Positions 23,606 to 30,186 of a DNA stretch of 30,186 bases are shown here, one piece after another. The stretch's first letter is position 1, and the number at the start of each line of letters is the position of its first letter. The notes beneath the pieces were generated by a model. That model saw only the letters and a list, made by a program, of their open reading frames with translations. It searched no databases and was not told the origin of the DNA. The translations under genes were made by a program, and so were the position numbers. The DNA lies in contig JASLBL010000210.1 in NCBI GenBank assembly GCA_030146615.1, positions 1 through 30,186 of the forward strand, given 5' to 3'. The stretch comes from Actinomycetes bacterium (GTDB lineage: Bacteria; Actinomycetota; CALGFH01).

Positions 23606-24177
23606 GTGGCCGCCGCCGGGTCGCCTGGCTGGCCGCGGGTCTGCTGTGCCTGCTGGCCGGCTGCGGGGTCCCGTCCGACCCCTCCCCGAGGAGCATCCCG
23701 GCCAAGGAGGTGCCGTTCGGCCTGCTCGGCACCACCACGACCACCTCCTCGACCAGGCCGGCGCCGACCACCAGGGCGGTGGTGTACCTGGTCGATCGCG
23801 ACCGGCTGACCCCGGTGCGGCGCGAGGTCCCGGCGCCGACGACGCCCGCCGCCGTGCTGGCCGCGCTGGCGGCGGGCCCCACCCCGCCGGAGGCGGCCGG
23901 CGGCCTGCGCAGCGCCCTGGTCACCGGGGCCGCGCTGGCGCAGGTGAGCGCCGGGACGGCCACTGTCCGGCTGGACCGGGAGTTCGTCGCCGCCGACGTC
24001 CGCGAGCAGGTCCTGGCCCTGGCCCAGCTGGTGTACACGATCACCGAGCTGCCGGGCATCGGCGGGGTCCGGTTCACGCTGGACGACCGGCCGGCCGAGG
24101 TCCCGACCGCCCAGGGACCCTCGAAGACCGGCGCCGCCACCCGAGCTGACTTCGCCGCCATCGGACCGGCCGGCTAG
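23602..24177 (+). CDS. GerMN-domain lipoprotein, short LpqB-like
   Basis: This is a 191-residue protein; ATG 23602 overlaps the kinase stop (ATGA). It has a basic start, a hydrophobic stretch (VAWLAAGLLCLLAGC) and lipobox LAGC with C21, then a Thr/Pro-rich linker. The GerMN domain lies at about 56-170: VVYLVDRDRLTPVRREVPAP, AAVLAALAAGPTPPEAAGGL, VRLDREFVAAD, LVYTITELPGIGGVRFTLDD. LpqB of actinobacteria is encoded at the same position after MtrAB and also has a GerMN domain, but is about three times longer with an added beta-propeller part; here that part is absent. It is probably an outer-face modulator of the kinase. Confidence 0.88.
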   Translation: MSGRRRVAWLAAGLLCLLAGCGVPSDPSPRSIPAKEVPFGLLGTTTTTSSTRPAPTTRAVVYLVDRDRLTPVRREVPAPTTPAAVLAALAAGPTPPEAAGGLRSALVTGAALAQVSAGTATVRLDREFVAADVREQVLALAQLVYTITELPGIGGVRFTLDDRPAEVPTAQGPSKTGAATRADFAAIGPAG

Positions 24178-24304
24178 CGGTCCCGGCCGGCTGTTGCGAC
24201 CAGGTTGCGATCGGCGGGCGAGGCCGTGAACGACCGACCGTCGGCGTCCCGGCCCGGCCACCATGATCTCAGCCGCGTTGTCAGAGCGCGAAGTCGAGGA
24301 CGGG

Positions 24305-24793
24305 ATGCGGAGCTGGGACGAGGAGCGGATCGGCTGGCGGGTCGTCGGGTCCTTCCCGTCGTACCAGGAGGCTCAGCAGGCCGTCGACCGCCTGGCCGGC
24401 GCCCAGTTCCCGGTGCGCCGGCTCACGGTCGTCGCCCGCGGCCTGCGCCTGCTCGAGCAGCGGGGATACCGGCCCGGGTACGGCTGGGCGGCCCTGCACG
24501 GGCTGCTGCTGGGGGCGCCGACCGCGGCCATCGTCGGCGTCCTGGCCGCCGTGACCGTGCTGGACGAACCCCTGGCCGCCGGTCTCACCTTCGCCGCCTG
24601 GGCCGCCCTGGTGGGTGCGCTGGCCGGCGTGGCCATCGGTGCCGGTGTCGAGGCGCTGCGAGTTCCCCGGCGGCGGGGCCGCCACAGCATGCTCCACGCC
24701 GACAGCTACGACCTGGTGGCCGACAGCGAGGTGGCCGATCGGGCCCGCCACCTGCTGGAAGGCCTTGGCCACGGCGGCCAGGGGCCGGGCTGA
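24305..24793 (+). CDS. GSP17M/YflT-like protein with central membrane hairpin
   Basis: ATG 24305 has GAGGA about 5 nt upstream; ATG 24263 is an in-frame alternative with no such site. The 162-residue protein has the YflT domain at about 9-50 (VVGSFPSYQEAQQAVDRLAG, FPVRRLTVVARGLRLLEQ), two hydrophobic helices at about 65-85 and 93-117, and the C-terminal pattern HADSYDLVADSEVADRARHL. It is the clearest member of the three in this window. It follows the GerMN lipoprotein after 127 nt, so membership of that operon is possible but not shown. Function of the family is unknown. Confidence 0.78.
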   Translation: MRSWDEERIGWRVVGSFPSYQEAQQAVDRLAGAQFPVRRLTVVARGLRLLEQRGYRPGYGWAALHGLLLGAPTAAIVGVLAAVTVLDEPLAAGLTFAAWAALVGALAGVAIGAGVEALRVPRRRGRHSMLHADSYDLVADSEVADRARHLLEGLGHGGQGPG

Positions 24794-24871
24794 CCTGCGG
24801 ACCGCCATCCCCTACCCCTGCCGGCTGGGGGGCGAACTGGTCGAGGTGGTGACCTTCGGTGGTTGCCTCGA

Positions 24872-25276
24872 TCACTGCATGGCCGCGAGCAGCTCCTGGC
24901 AGGCCTGCTCGCAACGGCGGCAGGCCTGGGCGCAGACCCGGCAGTGCTCGTGCATCTCCGCATGCCGCTCGCACTCGTCCCCGCAGCTCCGGCACGCGGT
25001 CACGCATGCCTCCAACAGCGGCCGGGTTAGATTGGCGTCGTACTCGGTCTGGCGGCTGACCACCCGCAGGGTAGCCGTGCACACATCCGCGCAGTCCAGG
25101 TCCAGGCGGATGCATTTGACCAGGTCGGCCACGCTCTGCTCGGAAAGGCAGTCGTCGGCGCAGGCGGTGCAGGCCTGGGCGCAGTCCGACAACGCGTCGA
25201 TGGTGCCGACGAGCACGCCGGCGTCGACATTGAAATCACGGGGATATGTGTCGAGCATCTCCTTGGCGTAGCTCAT
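24872..25276 (-). CDS. Csp-type four-helix-bundle copper-storage protein
   Basis: This is a 134-residue protein from ATG 25276, with AAAGGTG about 10 nt upstream. It contains 16 cysteines in helical spacing, for example DCAQACTACADDC, KCIRLDLDCADVC, EACVTACRSCGDEC and HCRVCAQACRRCEQAC. This matches the Csp (DUF326) family, whose four-helix tetramers bind many Cu(I) ions through Cys lining the bundle. No signal peptide is present, so it is a cytosolic Csp3-type protein. It lies 111 nt downstream of the SigF-like gene on the same strand and converges with the YflT-like gene. Confidence 0.9.
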   Translation of the reverse strand: MSYAKEMLDTYPRDFNVDAGVLVGTIDALSDCAQACTACADDCLSEQSVADLVKCIRLDLDCADVCTATLRVVSRQTEYDANLTRPLLEACVTACRSCGDECERHAEMHEHCRVCAQACRRCEQACQELLAAMQ

Positions 25277-25387
25277 AAGACGGCACCTTTCTCAGCGACA
25301 TTTAACCTGCCATGCGGATATCCGTTCAGAGGGGGCTTGAAGCAGTGAGGGCTCGGACATTGTGGGGAGGGTTCAGGGCTTCTCGTC
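25277..25387 (-). promoter_or_regulatory. upstream region of the copper-storage gene
   Basis: This is the most AT-rich gap in the window. On the minus strand TTAAAT (about 25305-25300) could be a -10 element, with a poor -35 (CTGAAC) 18 nt upstream. Between them lies the perfect 10-bp palindrome CGGATATCCG (25315-25324), a good position for a repressor site. No clear CsoR or CueR consensus is recognised. Confidence 0.35.
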
Positions 25388-26188
25388 CTAGGGGTGGGAG
25401 AGAAGCAGCTCGCCCCGCAGGCGTTGCAGGGCCCGCCGTAGCAGGCGCGACACCGACATCTGGCAGCGCCCGGTCAGCTCGCCGATCTCCCGCTGGGTAC
25501 GCTCCTCGAAGTAGTAGAGCCAGACCGCGGTCCGCTCGGGCTCGGGGAGCGCGGCCACCAGCTGGGGCAGCAGGATGAGGTCCTCGCGGTCGCCCAGGGT
25601 GTCCTCGGCACCCTCGGTGATCAGGTCGGCCAGGACCAGATCAGGGCGGTGCCCCAGCGGCTCGTCGAGCGACCGCTGGAGCCGGCTCCTCGCCGCCCCC
25701 ATGGCCTCCTGGACGGCCTCCTCGTCCAGGCCGAGCGCGTCGGCCACGTCGGCCGCGGTGGGCGAGCGTCCCAGCTCGCCGGCGAGCTCGTCGGCCACCT
25801 GGCAGACCCGCAGGGCCAGCTCCTTGGTTTGGCGGGGCACGGCCACCCGCCAGGTGGTGTCGCGCAGGTGGCGCTTCATCTCGCCGACGATGCAGGCCAC
25901 GGCGTAGGGCACGAACCGGTCGGCGCGGTCCGGGTCGTAGCGGTCGATGGCGGCGAGCAGCCCGAGGCGGGCCGCCTGCCGCAGGTCCTCGGGGCTGGTG
26001 TTGCGGCTGCGCCGGAACCGCTCGGCCAGCCTGTCGGCCATGCCCAGGTACGCCCGGAGGATCCGGTCACGCAGCTCGGGGTCGCGGTCGGCGGCGTAGG
26101 CCCGCAGCCACTGCTCGACCAGCTGGCGGCCGGCGCGGTCGTCCGGCTTCACGTCGATGAGCTCGGGGCTGGCGATGGAGAGCGTCAT
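25388..26188 (-). CDS. SigF/SigB-type alternative sigma factor
   Basis: This is a 266-residue protein; ATG 26188 overlaps the stop of the SPW gene (ATGA). It has region 2 (YLGMADRLAERFRRSRNTSP, EDLRQAARLGLLAAIDRYDP, FVPYAVACIVGEMKRHLRDT, TWRVAVPRQTKEL), region 3 (LGRSPTAADVADALGLDEEA) and region 4 (LPEPERTAVWLYYFEERTQR, EIGELTGRCQMSVSRLLRRA). The order and the 'RDTTWRVAVPRxTKEL' stretch are typical of SigF/SigB group 3 sigma factors for general stress. These are usually held by an RsbW-type anti-sigma kinase encoded next door; here no rsbW or rsbV gene is adjacent. It is the third gene of a minus-strand operon with two membrane proteins. Confidence 0.92.
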   Translation of the reverse strand: MTLSIASPELIDVKPDDRAGRQLVEQWLRAYAADRDPELRDRILRAYLGMADRLAERFRRSRNTSPEDLRQAARLGLLAAIDRYDPDRADRFVPYAVACIVGEMKRHLRDTTWRVAVPRQTKELALRVCQVADELAGELGRSPTAADVADALGLDEEAVQEAMGAARSRLQRSLDEPLGHRPDLVLADLITEGAEDTLGDREDLILLPQLVAALPEPERTAVWLYYFEERTQREIGELTGRCQMSVSRLLRRALQRLRGELLLSHP

Positions 26189-26601
26189 GGCGACGCGGTC
26201 ACGTCCTTTCGGCCTTCGAGGTGTCGGTCCGACCGGCGGACCGCGGTGGCGTGGACCGCGGTGGCGGCCAGCACGACTGCGGCGGCGAAGGCCCCGTTCC
26301 AGGTGGCCTGCCCGGGCTCGGAGTCGCGCACCAGCAGGCTCCCGTAGCCGAGCAGCCACGGCGCCAAGAGCAGCCAGACGCCAAGGCCGACCAGGCCCGC
26401 AGCGGGCAAGGTCCGGCGGGCCGGGCGGGTGTGGAGCAGGACCGCCAGCACGATCACGGCCAGGCCGGCCAGAGCGTTGTGCCAGCTGGCCACCTCCAGC
26501 CGCGTGTAGCCGACGAGCAGCGGCGACACGGCCAGCCAGGCCCCGGCGAGCAGCAACGCCCCGGTGGCGGTGAGCTCGAGCTTGGCGAGCGGGCGCTTCA
26601 T
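26185..26601 (-). CDS. SPW-repeat membrane protein
   Basis: This is a 138-residue protein from ATG 26601, starting 7 nt after the stop of the upstream gene. It has two copies of the SPW repeat: GAWLAVSPLLVGYT with ASWHNALAGLAVIVLA, then GVWLLLAPWLLGYG with ATWNGAFAAAVVLAAT, each giving two helices (four in all). A short basic C-terminal tail ends in a TGA overlapping the sigma-factor start, so translation of the two is probably coupled. SPW proteins have no established function; they are frequent beside stress genes in actinobacteria. Confidence 0.85.
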   Translation of the reverse strand: MKRPLAKLELTATGALLLAGAWLAVSPLLVGYTRLEVASWHNALAGLAVIVLAVLLHTRPARRTLPAAGLVGLGVWLLLAPWLLGYGSLLVRDSEPGQATWNGAFAAAVVLAATAVHATAVRRSDRHLEGRKDVTASP

Positions 26602-26608
26602 GCCGGCG

Positions 26609-27079
26609 TCAGGGACCGGTGGCTTCGGACTGGCACACCGTGGCTGCCTGCTGCAGGTCCGGCTGCACGTCCTGGAGCCGGTCGATGGTCTGCTGCAGCC
26701 CGGTGGTGTCCAGCCGGCCGAGCTGGCGGAGGCCGACGGTGATCGCGTCCAGCTGCTGCTGGGCCAGCCGGGCGGTCACGGCGCAGGGGGCGGCCACGGC
26801 GGCGCCGCCGGCCGGCTCGCCGCCGGGGTCGGCGTCGGGACCCGGCACGGTCACGGTGCGGGTGACGACCCGGGGGTCGTCGTTCAAGGAGTAGACGACG
26901 GCGCCGGTGATCAGCCCGCTCACCAGCGCCCCGAGGAGGAACGCGACGATCAGGCCGGCCCAGGACCGGGGAATCGCCGGGCGGCGCGGGCGCTGGTTGC
27001 TCGGCTGGGCCGGCAGCCGCGACTGCCCGGCCGCGTCCGGCGGTGGGTCCGGCGGTGGGGAGGAGTCGGTCTTGGCCAT
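26609..27079 (-). CDS. single-TM hypothetical protein, first gene of the sigma-factor operon
   Basis: This is a 156-residue protein. ATG 27079 has AAGGAGG 6 nt upstream. The first 40 residues are Pro/Ser/Asp-rich and presumably cytoplasmic; one membrane helix follows (WAGLIVAFLLGALVSGLITG); then an outer segment with Cys in APCAVTARLAQQQLDAITVG and a helical LRQLGRLDTTGLQQTIDRLQ, with another Cys in AATVCQSEA. The two cysteines could form a disulfide outside the cell. I do not recognise a family. Its position ahead of a sigma-factor gene is where membrane anti-sigma factors are sometimes found, but no zinc-binding or kinase motif supports that. Confidence 0.72.
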   Translation of the reverse strand: MAKTDSSPPPDPPPDAAGQSRLPAQPSNQRPRRPAIPRSWAGLIVAFLLGALVSGLITGAVVYSLNDDPRVVTRTVTVPGPDADPGGEPAGGAAVAAPCAVTARLAQQQLDAITVGLRQLGRLDTTGLQQTIDRLQDVQPDLQQAATVCQSEATGP

Positions 27080-27280
27080 GGCTGGCCTCCTTGCGGTGCG
27101 GCGCTTCCCGGTTCGTCTCGTGGTGGTGTTCCCGGCCGCGACCAGGGCCAGCTGGGTCGTCATCGCTGTGGCAACCAACCGCAACACATCCGCAGCCTGC
27201 CAGGGCGATTGACCGGGCCATCATCCGGTCAGGCAGAAGCGGAACGTTCCTGTGACGCACGCGCCAGCCGGGAGGCCCCC
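27080..27280. promoter_or_regulatory. divergent gap with inverted repeat
   Basis: These 201 nt separate the sigma-factor operon (minus) from the MMPL operon (plus). The perfect dyad TGACCGG / CCGGTCA with an 8-nt spacer lies at 27210-27231. It begins within TTGACC, which could be a -35 element for the plus-strand genes, but no matching -10 is seen. No SigF-type promoter (GTTT and GGGTA boxes) is recognised. Confidence 0.35.
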
Positions 27281-27916
27281 ATGCGATCGGAAGCCGGCCT
27301 GCTCCCCGGGAGGAGGACGACGACCCGCGTCCTGGACGTCCTGCTGACCTTGTGGGTGGCGTTGTGGATCGCGATCGGCGTGCTCGCCGGTAACGAGCTG
27401 AATGAGCTGCGCACCCTGAGCGAGACGGTGGTTGGGGCCGGGACCGCGCTCGACCAGACAGGACGGGCGCTGGAGACCATCGGCGAGGTCCCGCTGGTCG
27501 GCGAGGGACCCGCCGAGCTGGGCCGGCGGGTCCGCGAGTCCGCCGCCGACGTGCAGGCGGCCGGCAGGGCCAGCAGCGAGAGCATCCGCAACCTGGGCCT
27601 GCTGCTCGGCCTGGCCATCGCGGTGATCCCGGCCACTCCGGTGCTCGGCTTCTACCTGCCGCTGCGACTGCGCCGGGCCCGGGAGGCGGGGGCGCTGTCC
27701 GAGCGCCTGGCCGCCGGTGGCCTCGACCCCGGCCTGGAGGAGCTGCTGGCCCGCCGGGCCATCCACACACTGCCCTACCATGTGCTCCAGGCGGTCAGCG
27801 CCGACCCGGTCGAGGACCTAAGGGCCGGGCGGTTCGACCGGCTCGCCCAGGCAGAGCTGCGCCGGCTCGGCCTGGACGCGCCGGCCGGCCGCAACCGCCA
27901 CCGCGTCGACGCCTAA
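27281..27916 (+). CDS. two-TM hypothetical protein upstream of the MMPL gene
   Basis: This is a 211-residue protein; ATG 27281 has GGGAGG 5 nt upstream. TM1 lies at about 17-40 (VLDVLLTLWVALWIAIGVLA) and TM2 at about 107-130 (LGLLLGLAIAVIPATPVLGF). Between them is an outer region of about 65 residues with heptad-like helices and regularly spaced Ala/Gly/Leu (TLSETVVGAGTALDQTGRAL, RVRESAADVQAAGRASSESI). The basic cytoplasmic C-terminus contains ELLARRAIHTLPYHVLQAVS. I do not recognise a family. It precedes the MMPL gene by 15 nt, so a role as an accessory subunit is likely. Confidence 0.78.
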   Translation: MRSEAGLLPGRRTTTRVLDVLLTLWVALWIAIGVLAGNELNELRTLSETVVGAGTALDQTGRALETIGEVPLVGEGPAELGRRVRESAADVQAAGRASSESIRNLGLLLGLAIAVIPATPVLGFYLPLRLRRAREAGALSERLAAGGLDPGLEELLARRAIHTLPYHVLQAVSADPVEDLRAGRFDRLAQAELRRLGLDAPAGRNRHRVDA

Positions 27917-27931
27917 CCCCATGGAGGGCGC

Positions 27932-30186
27932 ATGAGCACCCCCCATGCGCCCTCAGGACGCTGGGCCGGCCTGGCCAGGGTCCTGGTCTGGCTGCGCTAT
28001 GTGGTGGTGGCCTCCTGGGTCGCGCTGGCCGTCTGGGCCACGATGGCGCTGCCCAGCATCCAGCAGGCCGGCGGGGGCAACTTCGGCGGCCTGGTCCCAG
28101 AGGACAACCCGGCCATCCAGGCCGAGATCGACTCGGTGCTCAAGTTCGGCTTCCCCATCCTGAGCCGGGTCGCGGTGGTCCAACGCGACCCCGACGGCTT
28201 CTCCGCCCTCAAGCAGGCCGAGATCGTGAACCGGGCGGCCCGGCTGACCCAGCACGGCTACCCGGAGCTGGACCGCATCGGCGGCGCCCTGCCGCTGATC
28301 AACACCGGTGGAGTGGTGCCCGGCAGCCGGGAGGCCAACACCACCGCCATCACCTTACTGTTCTTCGACCCCCGCATGGGCTTCGCCGAGCAGACTGACC
28401 TGGCCCGCCGGTTCGCCCGCACCCACGTGAACGAACCTGACGACCACCTGGTCGGGGTGACCGGGGCCGTGCCCGGCCGGCTCGCCCAGGCCCGTACCAT
28501 CGAGCACAGCCTGCCCCTTATCGAGGCGGCCACTCTGGCCGTCATCGTGCTTATCGTGGGGCTCAACTACCGGGCCGTCGGGGCGCCGCTGATCTGCCTG
28601 GCCGCGGCCGGGGTGGCCTACCTGGTGTCGGTGCGGGCGGTGGCCTGGCTGGGCAGGTTGATCGGGGTGGCCGTGCCCAGCGAGCTGGAGCCGCTGATGG
28701 TGGCGCTGCTGCTCGGCATCGTCACCGACTACGCCATCTTCTACTTGTCGGCCATGCAGCACCGGCTACGCGACGGCGACCGGCCGCTGGAGGCCGCGGC
28801 CCGGGCCACCGGCGAGGTCGGGCCGATCGTGGTCGCGGCCGGGCTGACCGTGGCCGCCGGCACCGCCGCTCTGCTCGCCGCCGAGTTGGAGCTGTTCCAG
28901 GCCTTCGGCCCCGGGATGGCCCTCACCATCGTGGTCGGCCTGGTCGTGGCCGTGACCCTGATCCCGGCCCTGCTGGCCATCGCCGGCCGGGTCGTGTTCT
29001 GGCCAAGCCGGCCCCCCCGGCCGGGCGGCGACCGCTACTCGGCCCGCCAGGCGGCCGCGGCCCGCCGGACCACCCGGCAGGAGCGGGCGGTACGCCGGAT
29101 GATCACCCCGAAGGTCGCCCTGCTGGTGGTCGCCGGCACCGTCCTGGTGCTGGGGGCGGCGTCGCTGCCGCTGCGCGGCACCGACCTTGCCCTGACCATC
29201 GTCCGCTCGCTGCCCGAGGACAGCGAGGAGCAGCGGGCGGCCGAGGCCGCCGCCAATGGGTTCTCCCCCGGCATCCTCTCCCCCACCGTGGTCGTGGTCT
29301 CCGAACCGGGCATCACCCGCCAGCGCGGCGCCCTGGCCAGGTTCCAGGACCTGCTGGAGCGCCAGCCCGACGTGGCCGCCGTGGTCGGCCCCCGCGAGCA
29401 GCTCACCCCGCTGGTGCTGGGGGCCGTGCTGTCACGGGAGGGCGACGCGGCCCGGTTCGTGCTCGTGCTGGACAAGGACCCGCTCGGCTCGACCGCGATC
29501 GACCAGGTCGGCGCCCTCCGCGACCGGGCCCCGGAGCTGCTGGAGCAGGCCGGCCTGGGCGGCGCCACCGCCAGCTTCGCCGGCGACACCGCCCTGGCCG
29601 AGGCGATCGTCCGCCAGACCCGCAGCGACCTGGGCCGCATCGCCCTGGCGGCCGTCCTGGTCGACCTGCTGCTGCTGGTCATCTACCTGCGCGCCCTGGT
29701 CGCGCCGGTGTACCTGCTGGCCACCAGCGTGCTCGCCCTGGGCGCATCCCTGGGGCTGACCATCCTGGTGTTCGAGGGCCTCCTCGGCCACGACGGGGTC
29801 ACCTTCTACGTGCCCTTCGCCTCCGCGGTGCTGCTGGTCGCCCTCGGCTCCGACTACAACATCTTCGGGGTCGGGGCCATCTGGGAGGAGGCCCGGCAGC
29901 GGCCGCTCAAGGAGGCGATCGTGGTCGCCGTACCCCGCTCGACCCGGGCCATCGCCGCCGCCGGCCTGACCCTGGCGGCCAGCTTCGGCCTGCTCGCCCT
30001 GGTCCCCCTGGAGCCGTTCCGGGAGTTCGCCTTCGCCATGTTCGTCGGCATCCTGCTCGACGCCTTCGTGGTCCGCTCCCTGCTCGTCCCCTGCCTGGTC
30101 GCCCTGGTCGGGCGGCGCAGCGGCTGGCCCAGCCGCCAGCTCGAACCGGCCCCGGCGGCGGCGGCCGCCGCCCGGGCCGGTTCGAG
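27932..30186 (+). CDS. MMPL/RND-family transporter, C-terminus beyond window edge
   Basis: ATG 27932 lies 4 nt behind GGAGG, and the frame stays open for 751 codons to the window end. The layout is the duplicated MMPL form: TM1 (LRYVVVASWVALAVWATMAL), outer domain of about 140 residues, helices 2-6, then a second half beginning at TPKVALLVVAGTVLVLGAAS with its own outer domain and helix bundle. Proton-relay-type motifs are GIVTDYAIFYLSAMQHR in the first half and LGSDYNIFGVGAIWEEAR in the second. The family exports lipids or other hydrophobic molecules across the membrane using the proton gradient. The last visible residues are Ala/Pro-rich, so the stop is probably close. Confidence 0.92.
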   Translation, partial: MSTPHAPSGRWAGLARVLVWLRYVVVASWVALAVWATMALPSIQQAGGGNFGGLVPEDNPAIQAEIDSVLKFGFPILSRVAVVQRDPDGFSALKQAEIVNRAARLTQHGYPELDRIGGALPLINTGGVVPGSREANTTAITLLFFDPRMGFAEQTDLARRFARTHVNEPDDHLVGVTGAVPGRLAQARTIEHSLPLIEAATLAVIVLIVGLNYRAVGAPLICLAAAGVAYLVSVRAVAWLGRLIGVAVPSELEPLMVALLLGIVTDYAIFYLSAMQHRLRDGDRPLEAAARATGEVGPIVVAAGLTVAAGTAALLAAELELFQAFGPGMALTIVVGLVVAVTLIPALLAIAGRVVFWPSRPPRPGGDRYSARQAAAARRTTRQERAVRRMITPKVALLVVAGTVLVLGAASLPLRGTDLALTIVRSLPEDSEEQRAAEAAANGFSPGILSPTVVVVSEPGITRQRGALARFQDLLERQPDVAAVVGPREQLTPLVLGAVLSREGDAARFVLVLDKDPLGSTAIDQVGALRDRAPELLEQAGLGGATASFAGDTALAEAIVRQTRSDLGRIALAAVLVDLLLLVIYLRALVAPVYLLATSVLALGASLGLTILVFEGLLGHDGVTFYVPFASAVLLVALGSDYNIFGVGAIWEEARQRPLKEAIVVAVPRSTRAIAAAGLTLAASFGLLALVPLEPFREFAFAMFVGILLDAFVVRSLLVPCLVALVGRRSGWPSRQLEPAPAAAAAARAGS

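Noticed and set aside
6235..24211. Shared 11-mer CAGGTTGCGAT at 6235-6245 and 24201-24211, both before stress-type genes
   Set aside because: Many shared 11-mers are expected in 30 kb of biased sequence, and the flanks do not match.
24841..24871. Short stem TCGAGG / CCTCGA between the convergent YflT-like and Csp genes
   Set aside because: Only six perfect pairs with a 19-nt loop; too weak to call a terminator.

Overview
The window is very GC-rich. Its coding style is typical of a high-GC actinobacterium: frequent GTG starts, ATGA and TGATG stop/start overlaps, and long spurious open frames on the opposite strand. Family content agrees with this: an MtrA/MtrB-like two-component pair followed by a GerMN lipoprotein, a deazaflavin (F420)-type Ddn protein, a SigF/SigB-type sigma factor, SPW-repeat and GSP17M/YflT-type stress proteins, and a REC-thioredoxin-reductase fusion. 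I cannot name the genus. I see no rRNA, tRNA, CRISPR array, transposase or phage gene.

Layout. (1) 1-1.6 kb: an ECF41-like locus with an SDR oxidoreductase (cut by the window edge), a DoxX-family protein, and a sigma-factor fragment that keeps only the SnoaL-like C-terminal domain. (2) 1.6-12.4 kb: accessory stress and envelope genes, namely two GSP17M/YflT-like proteins, a BON protein, a REC-Trx-TrxR fusion, membrane proteins, an M23 peptidase, PAP2, MscS, an SPW-type protein and Ddn. Many of these are truncated, frameshifted or internally deleted. (3) 12.4-15.6 kb: an intact DUF2254 protein converging on a CPA1-type cation/proton antiporter; a collapsed EamA transporter is still coupled to the antiporter, and a GlsB-type protein follows. 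(4) 15.7-21.3 kb: a complete five-gene peptide ABC importer on the minus strand (binding lipoprotein, two permeases, two ATPases). (5) 21.5-24.2 kb: divergent from it, a response regulator, histidine kinase and GerMN lipoprotein with overlapping stops and starts. (6) 24.3-27.1 kb: a third YflT-like protein, a 16-cysteine copper-storage-type protein, and a three-gene operon (unknown membrane protein, SPW protein, SigF-like sigma factor). (7) 27.3 kb to the end: a two-TM protein followed by an MMPL/RND transporter that runs off the window.

Working together: the intact right half combines sensing (MtrAB-like pair), peptide uptake, envelope export (MMPL) and general stress control (SigF-like factor with several typical stress-protein families). 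The left half looks like a gene graveyard. At least seven reading-frame breaks and several large deletions lie between 1 and 15.3 kb, while from 15.3 kb onward I found none. That contrast, a 36-bp perfect palindrome inside the decayed region, and the compact MtrAB-LpqB-like cassette facing the peptide importer are the most notable observations.
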